Source: an uncultured Bacteroidia bacterium | GTDB lineage: Bacteria > Bacteroidota > Bacteroidia > Bacteroidales > Prolixibacteraceae | Reading direction: 5' to 3' | Assembly: GCA_903904515.1 (NCBI GenBank) | Contig: CAIVCR010000103.1 | Coordinates: 84,945 to 148,944, forward strand | DNA: 64,000 bases | Shown: piece by piece, positions 1 through 8,240 of the stretch | Layout: each line of letters starts with the position of its first letter | Position numbering within the stretch: the stretch's first letter is position 1 | Translations under genes and position numbers: made by a program | The notes under the pieces: generated by a model | Database searches by the model: none | What the model was told of the DNA's origin: nothing | The model's input: the letters and a program-made list of their open reading frames with translations, nothing else

Positions 1-690
1 GACTTCGACGAAGAGGAGGAAGTGGAAACTGAAGGCGACGAAGCAGAAAGCAGCGACAAAAAGAAAACAGCTACTACGGTAAAAAAATACCTGACTGACC
101 AAATTAAGCAACTGAAAAAGAACCCGACAATGGATACCGAACGCCAGGAGTTTGAAACTACCGTTGCAGAAATTAAGGAGGCAGAAGACCAGATAAAAGC
201 GTTGAAGCAAAAATTTGCTGAATGCAGCAAACTGCTCGAAACCAAAATTGAGATGAAACGTTACGGCAACGAAGAGCTGAAAGCTGGGTATACTGTGCAG
301 TTGAATTTTGTACAGGCTGAACTTGATAAGTTACTTGCACAGCCACAGCCAACGGCAAAAAAAGAGCTAACAATCTGGAACAAACAAAAAAAGCAGCACC
401 AAACTATTTTGGCTTTACTGGGTGTTAAGTTGGCCAACGCCGATACCCTTCTCGATTCCATAGGTGGTATGATGTCCGAAGACGAGTGTTGCGAGTTAAT
501 TCTCGAAAAGCACCACCGATTGATTGGCATCGAGTTGGAACGTTACCTAAATACCGAAAAGCGTCAGATCATTACCCTGTTCGAAAATCTTTGGGATAAA
601 TATGCCGTATCGCATCAAGCTATTCGGAGTGACCTCGATGCCACATTTGCTACTCTCAATCAATTTCTAACCGGATTAAAATATTTTTAA
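1..690 (+). CDS. hsdM: Type I restriction-modification methyltransferase subunit HsdM, C-terminal part (5' end outside window)
   Basis: The frame is open from base 1 and ends at 690, giving 229 residues of a protein that starts upstream of the window. The fragment begins with an acidic, low-complexity stretch (repeated D/E). A long charged helical region with Lys/Glu/Gln-rich coiled-coil character follows, as in the C-terminal tail of HsdM subunits. The catalytic N6-adenine motifs (NPPY/F) are not in the window. Assignment therefore rests on position: the stop is followed after one base by the ATG of hsdS, and hsdR lies downstream in the same direction. HsdM normally forms an M2S methylase with HsdS and methylates adenine in the bipartite target. 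The GTG at 22 is only the first internal start-like codon, not the real start. Confidence 0.8.
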   Translation, partial: DFDEEEEVETEGDEAESSDKKKTATTVKKYLTDQIKQLKKNPTMDTERQEFETTVAEIKEAEDQIKALKQKFAECSKLLETKIEMKRYGNEELKAGYTVQLNFVQAELDKLLAQPQPTAKKELTIWNKQKKQHQTILALLGVKLANADTLLDSIGGMMSEDECCELILEKHHRLIGIELERYLNTEKRQIITLFENLWDKYAVSHQAIRSDLDATFATLNQFLTGLKYF

Positions 691-691
691 G

Positions 692-1957
692 ATGGAAGGG
701 TGGAAATGTGAAGTCTTAAGCGATGTTATTCATTTAATTAATGGAGGAACTCCTTCTACGACAAATGAAAACTATTGGAATGGAGAAATCCCTTGGCTAT
801 CAGTTGATGATTTCAATACTGGAAAGAGATTTGTATATGATGCTGCAAAAAAAATATCGAAATTAGGATTAGAAAATTCAGCAACCAAATTGTTAGATGT
901 TGGTGATATTATTATTTCGGCACGAGGAACTGTAGGTGTGATTGCTCAATTGGCTTCTAAAATGGCTTTTAATCAATCCTGCTATGGAATAAAACAGAAA
1001 TTGGATGATTTGTCAATAGATTACATCTACTATTATTTATGCTACTACTTTTGGGCAATAGGTGTGGTCAAAACAGGAAGTACGTTTGATACGATTACAA
1101 AAAAGACTTTTGATGAAATTTCAATATCATTTCCAACCACTCGAATCGAACAGCATAAAATAACCACGATCCTCAGCACCATAGACAGCAGCATAGTACA
1201 AACCGAGCAGTTGATAGCCAAATACAAAAAAATAAAGCAAGGTTTAATGCATGACCTTCTCACCTATGGCATCGACCAAAATGGCACTATCCGCAATCCA
1301 CAAACCCACACTTTTGTGGGGAAAAACGGAATGATGGTGCCGGAGGAATGGGCGGTAAAAACACTCGAACGATGTGCCAAGATTAATGGCAGAGTAGGAT
1401 GGAAAGGATATATTGTCAGCGATTTACGGGATTTTGGAGCACTTACCTTAGGTGCGATGCATATAGATAAAGCAAATAAATTGGACTTATCTAATTCTGT
1501 TTACTTATCTCATGAAAAATTTGTTGAATCTCCTGAAATAATGGTAAAAAAAGGTGATGTTTTAGTTGTACAAAGGGGAAGTATTGGGAAGGTTGTGTGC
1601 ATTGACAAAGAAATTGGTGAAGCCACAATTAATCCGAGTATGATATTGTTGAATAATTTCACAATCAGCTCAAAATATGTATATTACTTTTTGATTTCAA
1701 AAGAGGGACAGAAACAAATAGAATTTTCAACTTCACAAACAGGGGTTCCAATGATTAGTCAGATTCAAGTTAAAAACTTCAATATTCCAATTCCTGCTCC
1801 AATTGAACAACAAAAAATAGTATCAATTCTTGATCAGCAAGAGTCACTAATCGAATCCGAACAAACCAACCTTGCCAAACTGCAAAAGCTCAAACAAGGG
1901 CTGATGCAGGATTTATTAACCGGAAAAGTAAGAGTAAAAGCCGATATACTAATATAA
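692..1957 (+). CDS. hsdS: Type I restriction-modification specificity subunit HsdS
   Basis: A 421-residue protein, normal for HsdS, which sets the DNA target of the HsdMS and HsdRMS complexes. It has two target-recognition domains, about residues 5-150 and 220-370. The first opens with the typical INGGTPST...YWNGEIPW pattern. Each is followed by a long conserved helix with matching sequence: near residue 155 'IEQHKI' to 'KIKQGLMHDLLTYGI', and near residue 370 'IEQQKI' to 'KLKQGLMQDLLTG'. This two-fold arrangement is diagnostic of HsdS. The ATG lies one base after the hsdM stop, so the two are probably translated in tandem. No second hsdS fragment or recombinase gene is visible in the window, so there is no sign here of a shuffling specificity locus. 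Confidence 0.95.
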   Translation: MEGWKCEVLSDVIHLINGGTPSTTNENYWNGEIPWLSVDDFNTGKRFVYDAAKKISKLGLENSATKLLDVGDIIISARGTVGVIAQLASKMAFNQSCYGIKQKLDDLSIDYIYYYLCYYFWAIGVVKTGSTFDTITKKTFDEISISFPTTRIEQHKITTILSTIDSSIVQTEQLIAKYKKIKQGLMHDLLTYGIDQNGTIRNPQTHTFVGKNGMMVPEEWAVKTLERCAKINGRVGWKGYIVSDLRDFGALTLGAMHIDKANKLDLSNSVYLSHEKFVESPEIMVKKGDVLVVQRGSIGKVVCIDKEIGEATINPSMILLNNFTISSKYVYYFLISKEGQKQIEFSTSQTGVPMISQIQVKNFNIPIPAPIEQQKIVSILDQQESLIESEQTNLAKLQKLKQGLMQDLLTGKVRVKADILI

Positions 1958-1981
1958 TAAAAGACTAATACTGAGAATTAA

Positions 1982-2575
1982 ATGACAGCTGATGGTAAAA
2001 TAGAAATAATGGTAGCTTCTTCAGTTTATAATTTTGAGGATCAGCTAAACGAAATTTGTGGGTTATTTGAACAAATGGGTTATCACCCCATTAACTCTCA
2101 TTATAAAACCCTCCCTACTCACCCCGGAAAATCAAATAAGGAAAACTGTTTGGAGGCGGCAAAAAATTGTGACTGTTTTTTTGGTATTGTTCGTCCTTTT
2201 TATGGTACAGGGAAAATCGGTGACACTTCAATAACGCACGAAGAAATGAAAACTGCAATAGCGCTTAAAAAACCTCGGTGGTTTGTTGTGCATAGAGATG
2301 TGCGTGTGGCGCGCGTATTGCTCAAACAATACAGGTTTGATGCCGATGGCAATTCAAACCCAGATTTTAAGTATAAAGAAACAACCTTACTCGATGATAT
2401 CCGGGTCATTGATATGTATGATGACACTATCCAGAGTAAAATTAAGCCGGAAGAGCGAATTGGGCATTGGTCTGATGAATATTTTGTAATGAATGATATC
2501 AAAAAGGTAATCCAGACACAGTTTGGTGATCAAAGAAGAATTTTGGAAATCATTAAAAGTATGGAGGCGTTATGA
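1982..2575 (+). CDS. DUF4062 domain protein within the type I R-M operon
   Basis: A 197-residue protein. Its N-terminal half fits the DUF4062 family: a beta strand 'KIEIMVASSVYNFEDQL', a helix, then 'NCLEAAKNCDCFFGIVRPFYG' and 'SITHEEMKTAIALKKPRWFVVHRD'. This is a Rossmann-like fold related to TIR and nucleoside-deoxyribosyltransferase-like domains in overall layout. The function of the family is not established, though such genes are often met beside restriction and other defence genes. The gene lies 24 bases after hsdS, and its stop overlaps the next start (ATGA-type overlap at 2572-2575), so it is translationally coupled to the AlbA_2 gene. No signal peptide or membrane segment is seen. 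Family call is good; a role as an NAD- or nucleotide-sensing partner would be speculation. Confidence 0.8.
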   Translation: MTADGKIEIMVASSVYNFEDQLNEICGLFEQMGYHPINSHYKTLPTHPGKSNKENCLEAAKNCDCFFGIVRPFYGTGKIGDTSITHEEMKTAIALKKPRWFVVHRDVRVARVLLKQYRFDADGNSNPDFKYKETTLLDDIRVIDMYDDTIQSKIKPEERIGHWSDEYFVMNDIKKVIQTQFGDQRRILEIIKSMEAL

Positions 2576-4080
2576 AAAGCAACAGTGTTAATTACATAGC
2601 TGATTTATTGCAGAAAAAGGAATCTGCGACACTCGAGTTTAAAGCAGTTTACAATAAAGTTGAGGCTGCAAAAGTAATTTGTTCATTCCTAAACAGAGAT
2701 GGCGGACAATTAGTTATCGGAGTAGAAGAAGATCATAAGGTGGTTGGCATTCAAAATGCAGAAAAAATTGCACAGGAATTGCAACACTTTATTGTTTCTG
2801 AAATTGTCCCTGAACCTGCTGTGTCTGTAGATATTCAGGCAGTTGGGAATAAAAAACTTTTAGTCGTTTCGGTTTGGCAAGGAACTAATCAACCTTATAT
2901 TTTTCAAGGGGGTGTTTATTTAAGGGTAGGTCATTCTACTGTTCAGGCCGATTCAAAACAATTGGCTGCTCTGATTCATAATGAATCTGTTCGAAATCAG
3001 CGTTGGGAGTCAAAATCAGCAATTGAGGTCGATGTGAATGATATTGATTTGTTGGAAGTTAAGGATTGTATTGAAGAAGCAAAATCAGGCGGTCGCGAAC
3101 AAAATGTGCCCGAAAACCCTCTTCGGTTTCTCGAAAAATATGGTTTGTATAAAAATGGTGATTTTACAAATGCTGCGGTAATTCTTTTTGGAAAAGAACC
3201 TATCAAATACTTTCCACAGGTGAGAGTGCGATTGTCTGTTTTTAATACTGATAAGACTGGAGATACGTTACTTTACGATAAGGTTTTTGAAGGAAATCTT
3301 TTTAATTCGATACGAAAAATTGCGGATTTCTTTGATCTCACTTACGGCGTTTCAAGCTCATTTGAGAGTACAGCCTGGAAGCGCACTGATAAAGCTGCAT
3401 TCCCTCGATTAGCTATACGCGAGGCAGTGCTAAATGCATTTATTCATAGAGATTATTCATCGTTTTCGAGCAGGATTGCTATAAATGTTTATCCTGACAA
3501 ACTGCAAATAAGTAGCTACGGGAGTTTGCCCAAAGGAATAAGTATCAAATCGTTGTCTGAAGATCATTTGTCTGTTCCGGTTAATCCTACCCTGGCCCAT
3601 GTTTTCTTTTTAAGGAATTGGATAGAATTAATTGGTATTGGTACTGTTAAAATGATTAGTCAATGCAAAGAATTAGGTTTTAAAGTTCCTGTTTGGAATC
3701 AAAAAGATAATACAGTTCAAGTTACTTTCCCTGATGTTAAAGTACCTTTTAATTATAATGAGGGAATAAGTGAGGGAATAAGTGAGGGAATAGAAAGACT
3801 TATATCTATTGCTCAAAGTGAGGGAATAAGTGAGGGAATAAGTAAGGGAATAACTGCAACGCTTAAAGATTCACTTATTGAAATAGCAACACTCATTGCG
3901 AAAGAGAATGCCATAAAGGCTTCTGAGATTGCATTAAAGCTAAATAAATCTTATAAAACAATAGAAAGACAAATCGGTATACTTCGTGAAATTGGAGCTA
4001 TTGAACATGAAGGCTCAAAAAGAGCAGGAGGATATACATTGACTAAAAAACTCCTTGAACTTTTTGGTTCAAAGAAATAA
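2572..4080 (+). CDS. AlbA_2 (Schlafen-type) ATP-binding protein with winged helix, R-M associated
   Basis: A 502-residue protein. Residues about 12-125 form an AlbA_2/Schlafen-like domain: 'ESATLEFKAVYNK', then 'ICSFLNRDGGQLVIGVEEDHKVVGI', then 'VYLRVGHSTVQAD'. Residues about 240-390 resemble a GHKL-type C-terminal ATPase module, with 'REAVLNAFIHRDYS' as the N-box-like helix and 'GIGTVKMISQCKELGF' as the later glycine-containing part. An EGIS-repeat linker (about 396-427) leads to a C-terminal winged helix (about 440-495, 'ASEIALKLNKSYKTIERQIGILREIGAI'). This architecture is usually annotated as a putative transcriptional regulator or DNA-binding ATPase. It overlaps the DUF4062 gene by four bases and sits between hsdS and hsdR, so it may regulate the operon or add a defence activity. 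The exact role is unknown. Confidence 0.85.
   Translation: MKSNSVNYIADLLQKKESATLEFKAVYNKVEAAKVICSFLNRDGGQLVIGVEEDHKVVGIQNAEKIAQELQHFIVSEIVPEPAVSVDIQAVGNKKLLVVSVWQGTNQPYIFQGGVYLRVGHSTVQADSKQLAALIHNESVRNQRWESKSAIEVDVNDIDLLEVKDCIEEAKSGGREQNVPENPLRFLEKYGLYKNGDFTNAAVILFGKEPIKYFPQVRVRLSVFNTDKTGDTLLYDKVFEGNLFNSIRKIADFFDLTYGVSSSFESTAWKRTDKAAFPRLAIREAVLNAFIHRDYSSFSSRIAINVYPDKLQISSYGSLPKGISIKSLSEDHLSVPVNPTLAHVFFLRNWIELIGIGTVKMISQCKELGFKVPVWNQKDNTVQVTFPDVKVPFNYNEGISEGISEGIERLISIAQSEGISEGISKGITATLKDSLIEIATLIAKENAIKASEIALKLNKSYKTIERQIGILREIGAIEHEGSKRAGGYTLTKKLLELFGSKK
3760..3853 (+). repeat. In-frame 12-bp tandem repeats in the AlbA_2 gene
   Basis: Two clusters of the unit gagggaataagt, with about three copies each (3760-3792 and 3819-3853), are separated by 26 bases. 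They encode Glu-Gly-Ile-Ser units that link the ATPase-like part to the winged helix. The unit is a multiple of three, so copy-number change would alter linker length without a frameshift. Confidence 0.9.
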
Positions 4081-4148
4081 AGGTGGAATCAAATGCATTT
4101 CATCTGGAAGCTGGGGTAATCGATTCAATCGACTCAAATGGATAAAGC

Positions 4149-4213
4149 ATAAAGAAAAACGCAAAATCTTTACCTGTTTCAAAAACGTGTAAAGAAAAAC
4201 GCAAAATCTTTAC
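4149..4213 (+). promoter_or_regulatory. Two direct copies of a palindromic AT-rich motif upstream of hsdR
   Basis: A 23-base sequence (aaagaaaaacgcaaaatcttt plus flanking ac) occurs at 4151-4173 and again at 4191-4213, exactly 40 bases apart. The second copy has dyad symmetry: GTAAAGA at 4189-4195 pairs with TCTTTAC at 4207-4213 around an A-rich centre. The pair fills most of the 149-base gap between the AlbA_2 gene and the hsdR start at 4230. The spacing, close to four helical turns, fits a double operator for a dimeric regulator, and the winged-helix protein encoded just upstream is an obvious candidate. An RNA hairpin limiting read-through into hsdR is the alternative. Confidence 0.55.
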
Positions 4214-4229
4214 AGATAAAAATAGAATT

Positions 4230-7200
4230 ATGGCAAAAGAATTTATTAAAACCGACGAACAAAACCACGTAGAAGAACCCTTCCTGCTTCAACTGCAGGC
4301 CATGGAGCAATTTGCCGACGGATCTCTATACTGGGATGTTATGCGTTTGGATAAAGCACAGCAACCTGCCGATACCGGTCGTGACAGCTTCGAAGAGGTG
4401 GTCATGGTTGATAAGCTCCGTGAGGCGCTTCGCACCATTAACCCCTGGATGAACTCCGAACAGATAACCGAAGGTGTGGCCCAAATTACGTCGTTCGGTG
4501 GGCGGGACCTTATTGCCGAAAACCAGGCGGTCTTAGAATTGCTCATCAAAGGAAGTACGGTCTATTGTGAAGAGGAGAAACAAAATAAACCATTTAACTT
4601 TATAGACTTCAAAATTTCTGAGAACAACTCCTTTGTTGCAGTTTCACAGCTTAAAGTGAAAATTCCGAACACCGAAAATCATATTTATCCTGATATCGTG
4701 TGTTTTGTCAATGGTCTTCCATTGGTTGTAGTTGAATGTAAGTCGCCCAAAGTTCAAACACCTATCGAGGATGCCATCAAACAAATGCAACGATATTCCG
4801 AACAACGAGGTGAGGAATACGAAGGAAATAAATTGCTTTTTGTCTATAACCAGGTATTAATCGCCACTTGTCGCAACAAAGCAAAATTTGGAACCATTAC
4901 TACTCCATCTGAGAACCTGTTTTTCCGTTGGACAGACCCATATCCGGCAACGATTGATGAACTGATAAACTATACAAAACCGGAGCAGGCAAAATACTTC
5001 GTCAGTGCTGATGGCAACGAAAGCGATGATGCTCAGTTGCGCACCGCACCAAACGACCAGCAACGTATGGTACATGGAATGCTTTACCCGGTTAACTTAT
5101 TGAATCTGTTACGTACCTTCACGCTGTTTTCATCCACAGATAAAGGTGAAACCATTAAAATTGTCGGGCGTTACCAGCAGTATAGGGCGGTTTACAAGGC
5201 ACTGGAACGGGTTCGGACCGGGAGTTCTCCGCTTAAACGAGGTGGCTTGGTTTGGCATACCCAGGGAAGTGGCAAATCGCTCACCATGGTATTTCTGATG
5301 CGTGAAATGTGGCGACATCCCGAAATGATGGATTACAAATTTGTCATTCTCACAGACCGAACGCAACTTGATGGGCAGATAAACGAAACCGCCAATCGTT
5401 CGGGGTTCGTTGTGGATCAAATAGGTAGCATAGAGGATGCTAAAACTAAACTGAAAACAGGTGCATTCAATGCAGTAACAGTTATGCTTCAGAAATTTCA
5501 GGAACATGATTTTGATACACTAATATTCCCGCAACTTAATGCCAGTGAACGTATTATTGTCCTCACGGACGAGGCGCACCGCTCGCAGTTTGGCAAGCTG
5601 GCAGCTAATTTTAATAATGCATTGCCCAATGCCATAAATATTGGCTTCACCGGCACACCAACAGCAAAAGCGGAACAAACATTTGGAGATTATATTGACA
5701 AATATACCATGCGTCAATCGATTGATGATGGTGTTACCCTCGAAATTGTTTACGAAGGCCGCACCACAAAATCGAAACTTAAAGATCCCAATGCTGCCAA
5801 TGCTGCTTTTGAAGATGTTTTTCAGGACGTTAATTTCGATCAATACGGAAATATTCTCAATTATGGCAGTCGTCAGGCTTATATGGAGGCGGAATCCACA
5901 ATTAACGCCAAAGCTCATGATATGTTCCGTCACTATGTTTCCGAAATTTTACCCAATGGTTTCAAAGCGCAGGTAGTGGCATCTTCGCTCGAATCGGCAC
6001 ACCGTTACAAACTGGCGTTTGACAAGGAGATTGCGGCAGCAGTAGACTCACTATCCGGATCAAAAATTCACATTTTCCAGGCTCTGCCTTGTGCAGCAGA
6101 TCTGGAAGAGAAATACGTTTCGGAATACCGGAAATTATTATTGAACATCGAACCTGGAAGACTTAATAACTTTAAGGCAGAGGTGATTATTTCTTCTCCT
6201 GACAATAATGAAAAACCTTATTTAAAACAATATGCCAAACCTGCCAAACAAAAGAAAATCATTGAGAGCTTCAAAATGGGTTTCGATGGCAAAGCCGATG
6301 ATGGAACAACAGGCGAAGTGGGAATTATTATTGTGGTAAATATGCTGACTGTTGGCTTTGATGCACCTATCGAACAAGTCATGTATTTAGATAAAGTTGC
6401 CGTAATGCATAATCTGTTGCAAACCATTACCCGTGTCAATCGTCCAGGATCACCTGCAAAAGGCAAAGGTTTTGTTGTAGATTATGTAGGTATTGGGCAC
6501 CATATTTTGGAAGCACTCAAACATTACGACGAGAAAGAGCAGAAGGATTTTGTTTCCAGCTTAATAGATCCGGGAGCATTGGAATTGGAACTCAAACAGG
6601 CAATAGATGAAGTATTCGCATTCTTCACAAAGAATGACGTCAGTGATATAACCGATTTAGATGCTATTTTCAATTTATTCTATGATGAAGAGCTTCGCTC
6701 CACATTTACGTTATTGTTCCGTGCTGTTACATCAGCGATGAATAATCTTTACCCCCGGAAGGAGGCATTGAATTATCTGAAAGATTACAACATGCTGGCT
6801 GAAATCAGTGTGCAGGCAGCCCAGCATACCCGTGATGAACGCTTGAATTTGAATCGAGTACCGGAAAAACTCCGAAAAATCCTTGATCAATATCTTGAAA
6901 GTCGGGGTGTAACTCAAAAGGTAGAGCCAATATCTATAACCGATGATGGTTTCGCCAAAGAGGTGGGGCGCCGCCATAGTAACAAAACCAAAGCTGCTGA
7001 AATAGAACATGCCATACGCCATTATATTAATATTCATGTTGGAGATGACCCGGAACAGTTCCGTTCGTTCTCTGAAATGATGGAGCAGATTCTTGCAGAA
7101 TTTGCAGGGCGGTGGGATGAGATTATCGCCAGATTAAACGAATTGCGCGAACGCATTAAAAACCGTCACAGGGAGGAAACATACGGTCTGGACTATAAAA

Positions 7201-7493
7201 CGCAAATGCCCTATTTTCGTATTCTCAAAAATTTGATTTTTGAGAAGGAATATACCCTTAACGAAGACGAAATAAGTTGTATGGTAGCGGTTACCAAGGA
7301 GGTCTATGATAAAATTGAACTCGAAAGTGTAGCCATTGGTTTTTGGCGCAATACTGCATCCCAGGCTGCACTCAAAGGCGAATTACTTAAAATTTTGCTT
7401 ATCAAGGAACACGGATTGTTTAATATGGCCGGATTCTTCGACAAACGCAATGAAATTGTATCTCGGCTATTAGAAAAAGCACGTCCGCACTAA
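4230..7493 (+). CDS. hsdR: Type I restriction endonuclease subunit HsdR
   Basis: A 1087-residue protein, full length for HsdR, the ATP-dependent translocase and nuclease subunit. The N-terminal nuclease domain has the PD-(D/E)XK pattern near residues 153-172 ('YPDIVCFVNGLPLVVVECKSP'). The SF2 helicase motor follows: Walker A 'TQGSGKS' near residue 345, DEAH-box 'DEAHRSQ' near 446, 'GFTGTPT' near 472, then 'VNMLTVGFDAP' and 'TRVNRP' near 705-735 as motifs V and VI. The C-terminal helical part is the usual HsdM/S docking region. The ATG at 4230 follows the repeated palindrome by 16 bases. The stop overlaps the next start by one base (TAATG), so the downstream peptidase gene is coupled. No frameshift is visible. 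Confidence 0.96.
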   Translation: MAKEFIKTDEQNHVEEPFLLQLQAMEQFADGSLYWDVMRLDKAQQPADTGRDSFEEVVMVDKLREALRTINPWMNSEQITEGVAQITSFGGRDLIAENQAVLELLIKGSTVYCEEEKQNKPFNFIDFKISENNSFVAVSQLKVKIPNTENHIYPDIVCFVNGLPLVVVECKSPKVQTPIEDAIKQMQRYSEQRGEEYEGNKLLFVYNQVLIATCRNKAKFGTITTPSENLFFRWTDPYPATIDELINYTKPEQAKYFVSADGNESDDAQLRTAPNDQQRMVHGMLYPVNLLNLLRTFTLFSSTDKGETIKIVGRYQQYRAVYKALERVRTGSSPLKRGGLVWHTQGSGKSLTMVFLMREMWRHPEMMDYKFVILTDRTQLDGQINETANRSGFVVDQIGSIEDAKTKLKTGAFNAVTVMLQKFQEHDFDTLIFPQLNASERIIVLTDEAHRSQFGKLAANFNNALPNAINIGFTGTPTAKAEQTFGDYIDKYTMRQSIDDGVTLEIVYEGRTTKSKLKDPNAANAAFEDVFQDVNFDQYGNILNYGSRQAYMEAESTINAKAHDMFRHYVSEILPNGFKAQVVASSLESAHRYKLAFDKEIAAAVDSLSGSKIHIFQALPCAADLEEKYVSEYRKLLLNIEPGRLNNFKAEVIISSPDNNEKPYLKQYAKPAKQKKIIESFKMGFDGKADDGTTGEVGIIIVVNMLTVGFDAPIEQVMYLDKVAVMHNLLQTITRVNRPGSPAKGKGFVVDYVGIGHHILEALKHYDEKEQKDFVSSLIDPGALELELKQAIDEVFAFFTKNDVSDITDLDAIFNLFYDEELRSTFTLLFRAVTSAMNNLYPRKEALNYLKDYNMLAEISVQAAQHTRDERLNLNRVPEKLRKILDQYLESRGVTQKVEPISITDDGFAKEVGRRHSNKTKAAEIEHAIRHYINIHVGDDPEQFRSFSEMMEQILAEFAGRWDEIIARLNELRERIKNRHREETYGLDYKTQMPYFRILKNLIFEKEYTLNEDEISCMVAVTKEVYDKIELESVAIGFWRNTASQAALKGELLKILLIKEHGLFNMAGFFDKRNEIVSRLLEKARPH

Positions 7494-8161
7494 TGTTTGA
7501 ATATACTGTCATAAAATCGAACCGAAAGTCCCTTTCAATTATTATTGAGAGGGATAAATCGGTTGTGGTACGTGCTCCGCAGACGTTATCAGATGACCGT
7601 ATCAAAGAGGAGGTTCGTAAACGCAAAGCCCTTATCATATCAAAAATTGAATCTGAGCAGAAAGAAGTTGCCCGCACAGCAAAGGAATTTGTAGATGGGG
7701 AACAGTTTCTATATATGGGGAAATATTACAGTCTTCAAATCAATTTATCAGAAGCGCGAACTATTGATTTTAAAGATGACTTTATCGTCAGTGCCCGCAA
7801 TAAAGAAGTCGTTAAAAATTTGCTGTTTGAGTGGTATAATCAACAAGCGATAGAGGTGCTGATTCCTCGTATTATATACTTTGCTGAGCATTTAGGTGTG
7901 AAGCGTAGGCGTATTAATATTACTGCTGCAAAATACACCTGGGGGTCATGTACGCCAGCAGGTACCCTTAACTTTAATTGGCGCATTATTAAAGCACCGC
8001 CGGAGGTGATTGACTATATCGTGGTTCACGAATTGGCTCATTTAAGGGAACACAACCATTCGCCTGAGTTTTGGAATATTGTTGCTGTTCAGCTTCCTCA
8101 GTATGAAGATGCCAAGCAATGGCTTAAATTCAATGGCCACGAATTGGATGAAGATTTTTAG
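7493..8161 (+). CDS. YgjP-like (DUF45/SprT-like) zinc metallopeptidase, coupled to hsdR
   Basis: A 222-residue protein of the YgjP/DUF45 family. The zinc site is 'VVHELAHLREHNHSPEFWN', about residues 176-193: HExxH followed eight residues later by the conserved HSxxFW. Upstream features include 'KYTWGSCTPAGTLNFNWRII', also characteristic. The N-terminal part is beta-rich ('RKSLSIIIERDKSVVVRAP'). No signal peptide is seen, so it should be cytoplasmic. It starts inside the hsdR stop codon (TAATG), and members of this family are commonly found directly after hsdR in type I loci. A proteolytic role in controlling the restriction subunit is an attractive idea, but the sequence alone does not prove it. 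Confidence 0.9.
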   Translation: MFEYTVIKSNRKSLSIIIERDKSVVVRAPQTLSDDRIKEEVRKRKALIISKIESEQKEVARTAKEFVDGEQFLYMGKYYSLQINLSEARTIDFKDDFIVSARNKEVVKNLLFEWYNQQAIEVLIPRIIYFAEHLGVKRRRINITAAKYTWGSCTPAGTLNFNWRIIKAPPEVIDYIVVHELAHLREHNHSPEFWNIVAVQLPQYEDAKQWLKFNGHELDEDF

Positions 8162-8206
8162 AATAAATAATGGTTATTGTGCTTGATAAATAGTATCCAG
8201 ATTACT

Positions 8207-8240
8207 CTTCAAAAAATTATTTAAAACTCATTTTTTGAAG
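8207..8240. terminator. Convergent AT-rich hairpin between the R-M operon and the reverse operon
   Basis: A perfect 10-base inverted repeat, CTTCAAAAAA at 8207-8216 and TTTTTTGAAG at 8231-8240, with a 14-base loop. It lies between two convergent genes and includes the last codons of the reverse-strand gene. The A and T runs give a U-tract in either direction. It is GC-poor, so termination strength is uncertain. Confidence 0.5.

Noticed and set aside
692..1957. hsdS as a phase-variable, invertible specificity gene
   Set aside because: The two conserved helices are similar as in any HsdS, but no second hsdS piece, inverted DNA repeat or recombinase is present in the window.
5130..5976. Frames of 111-137 codons overlapping hsdR in other phases
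   Set aside because: hsdR is intact with all motifs in its own frame; these are shadows.
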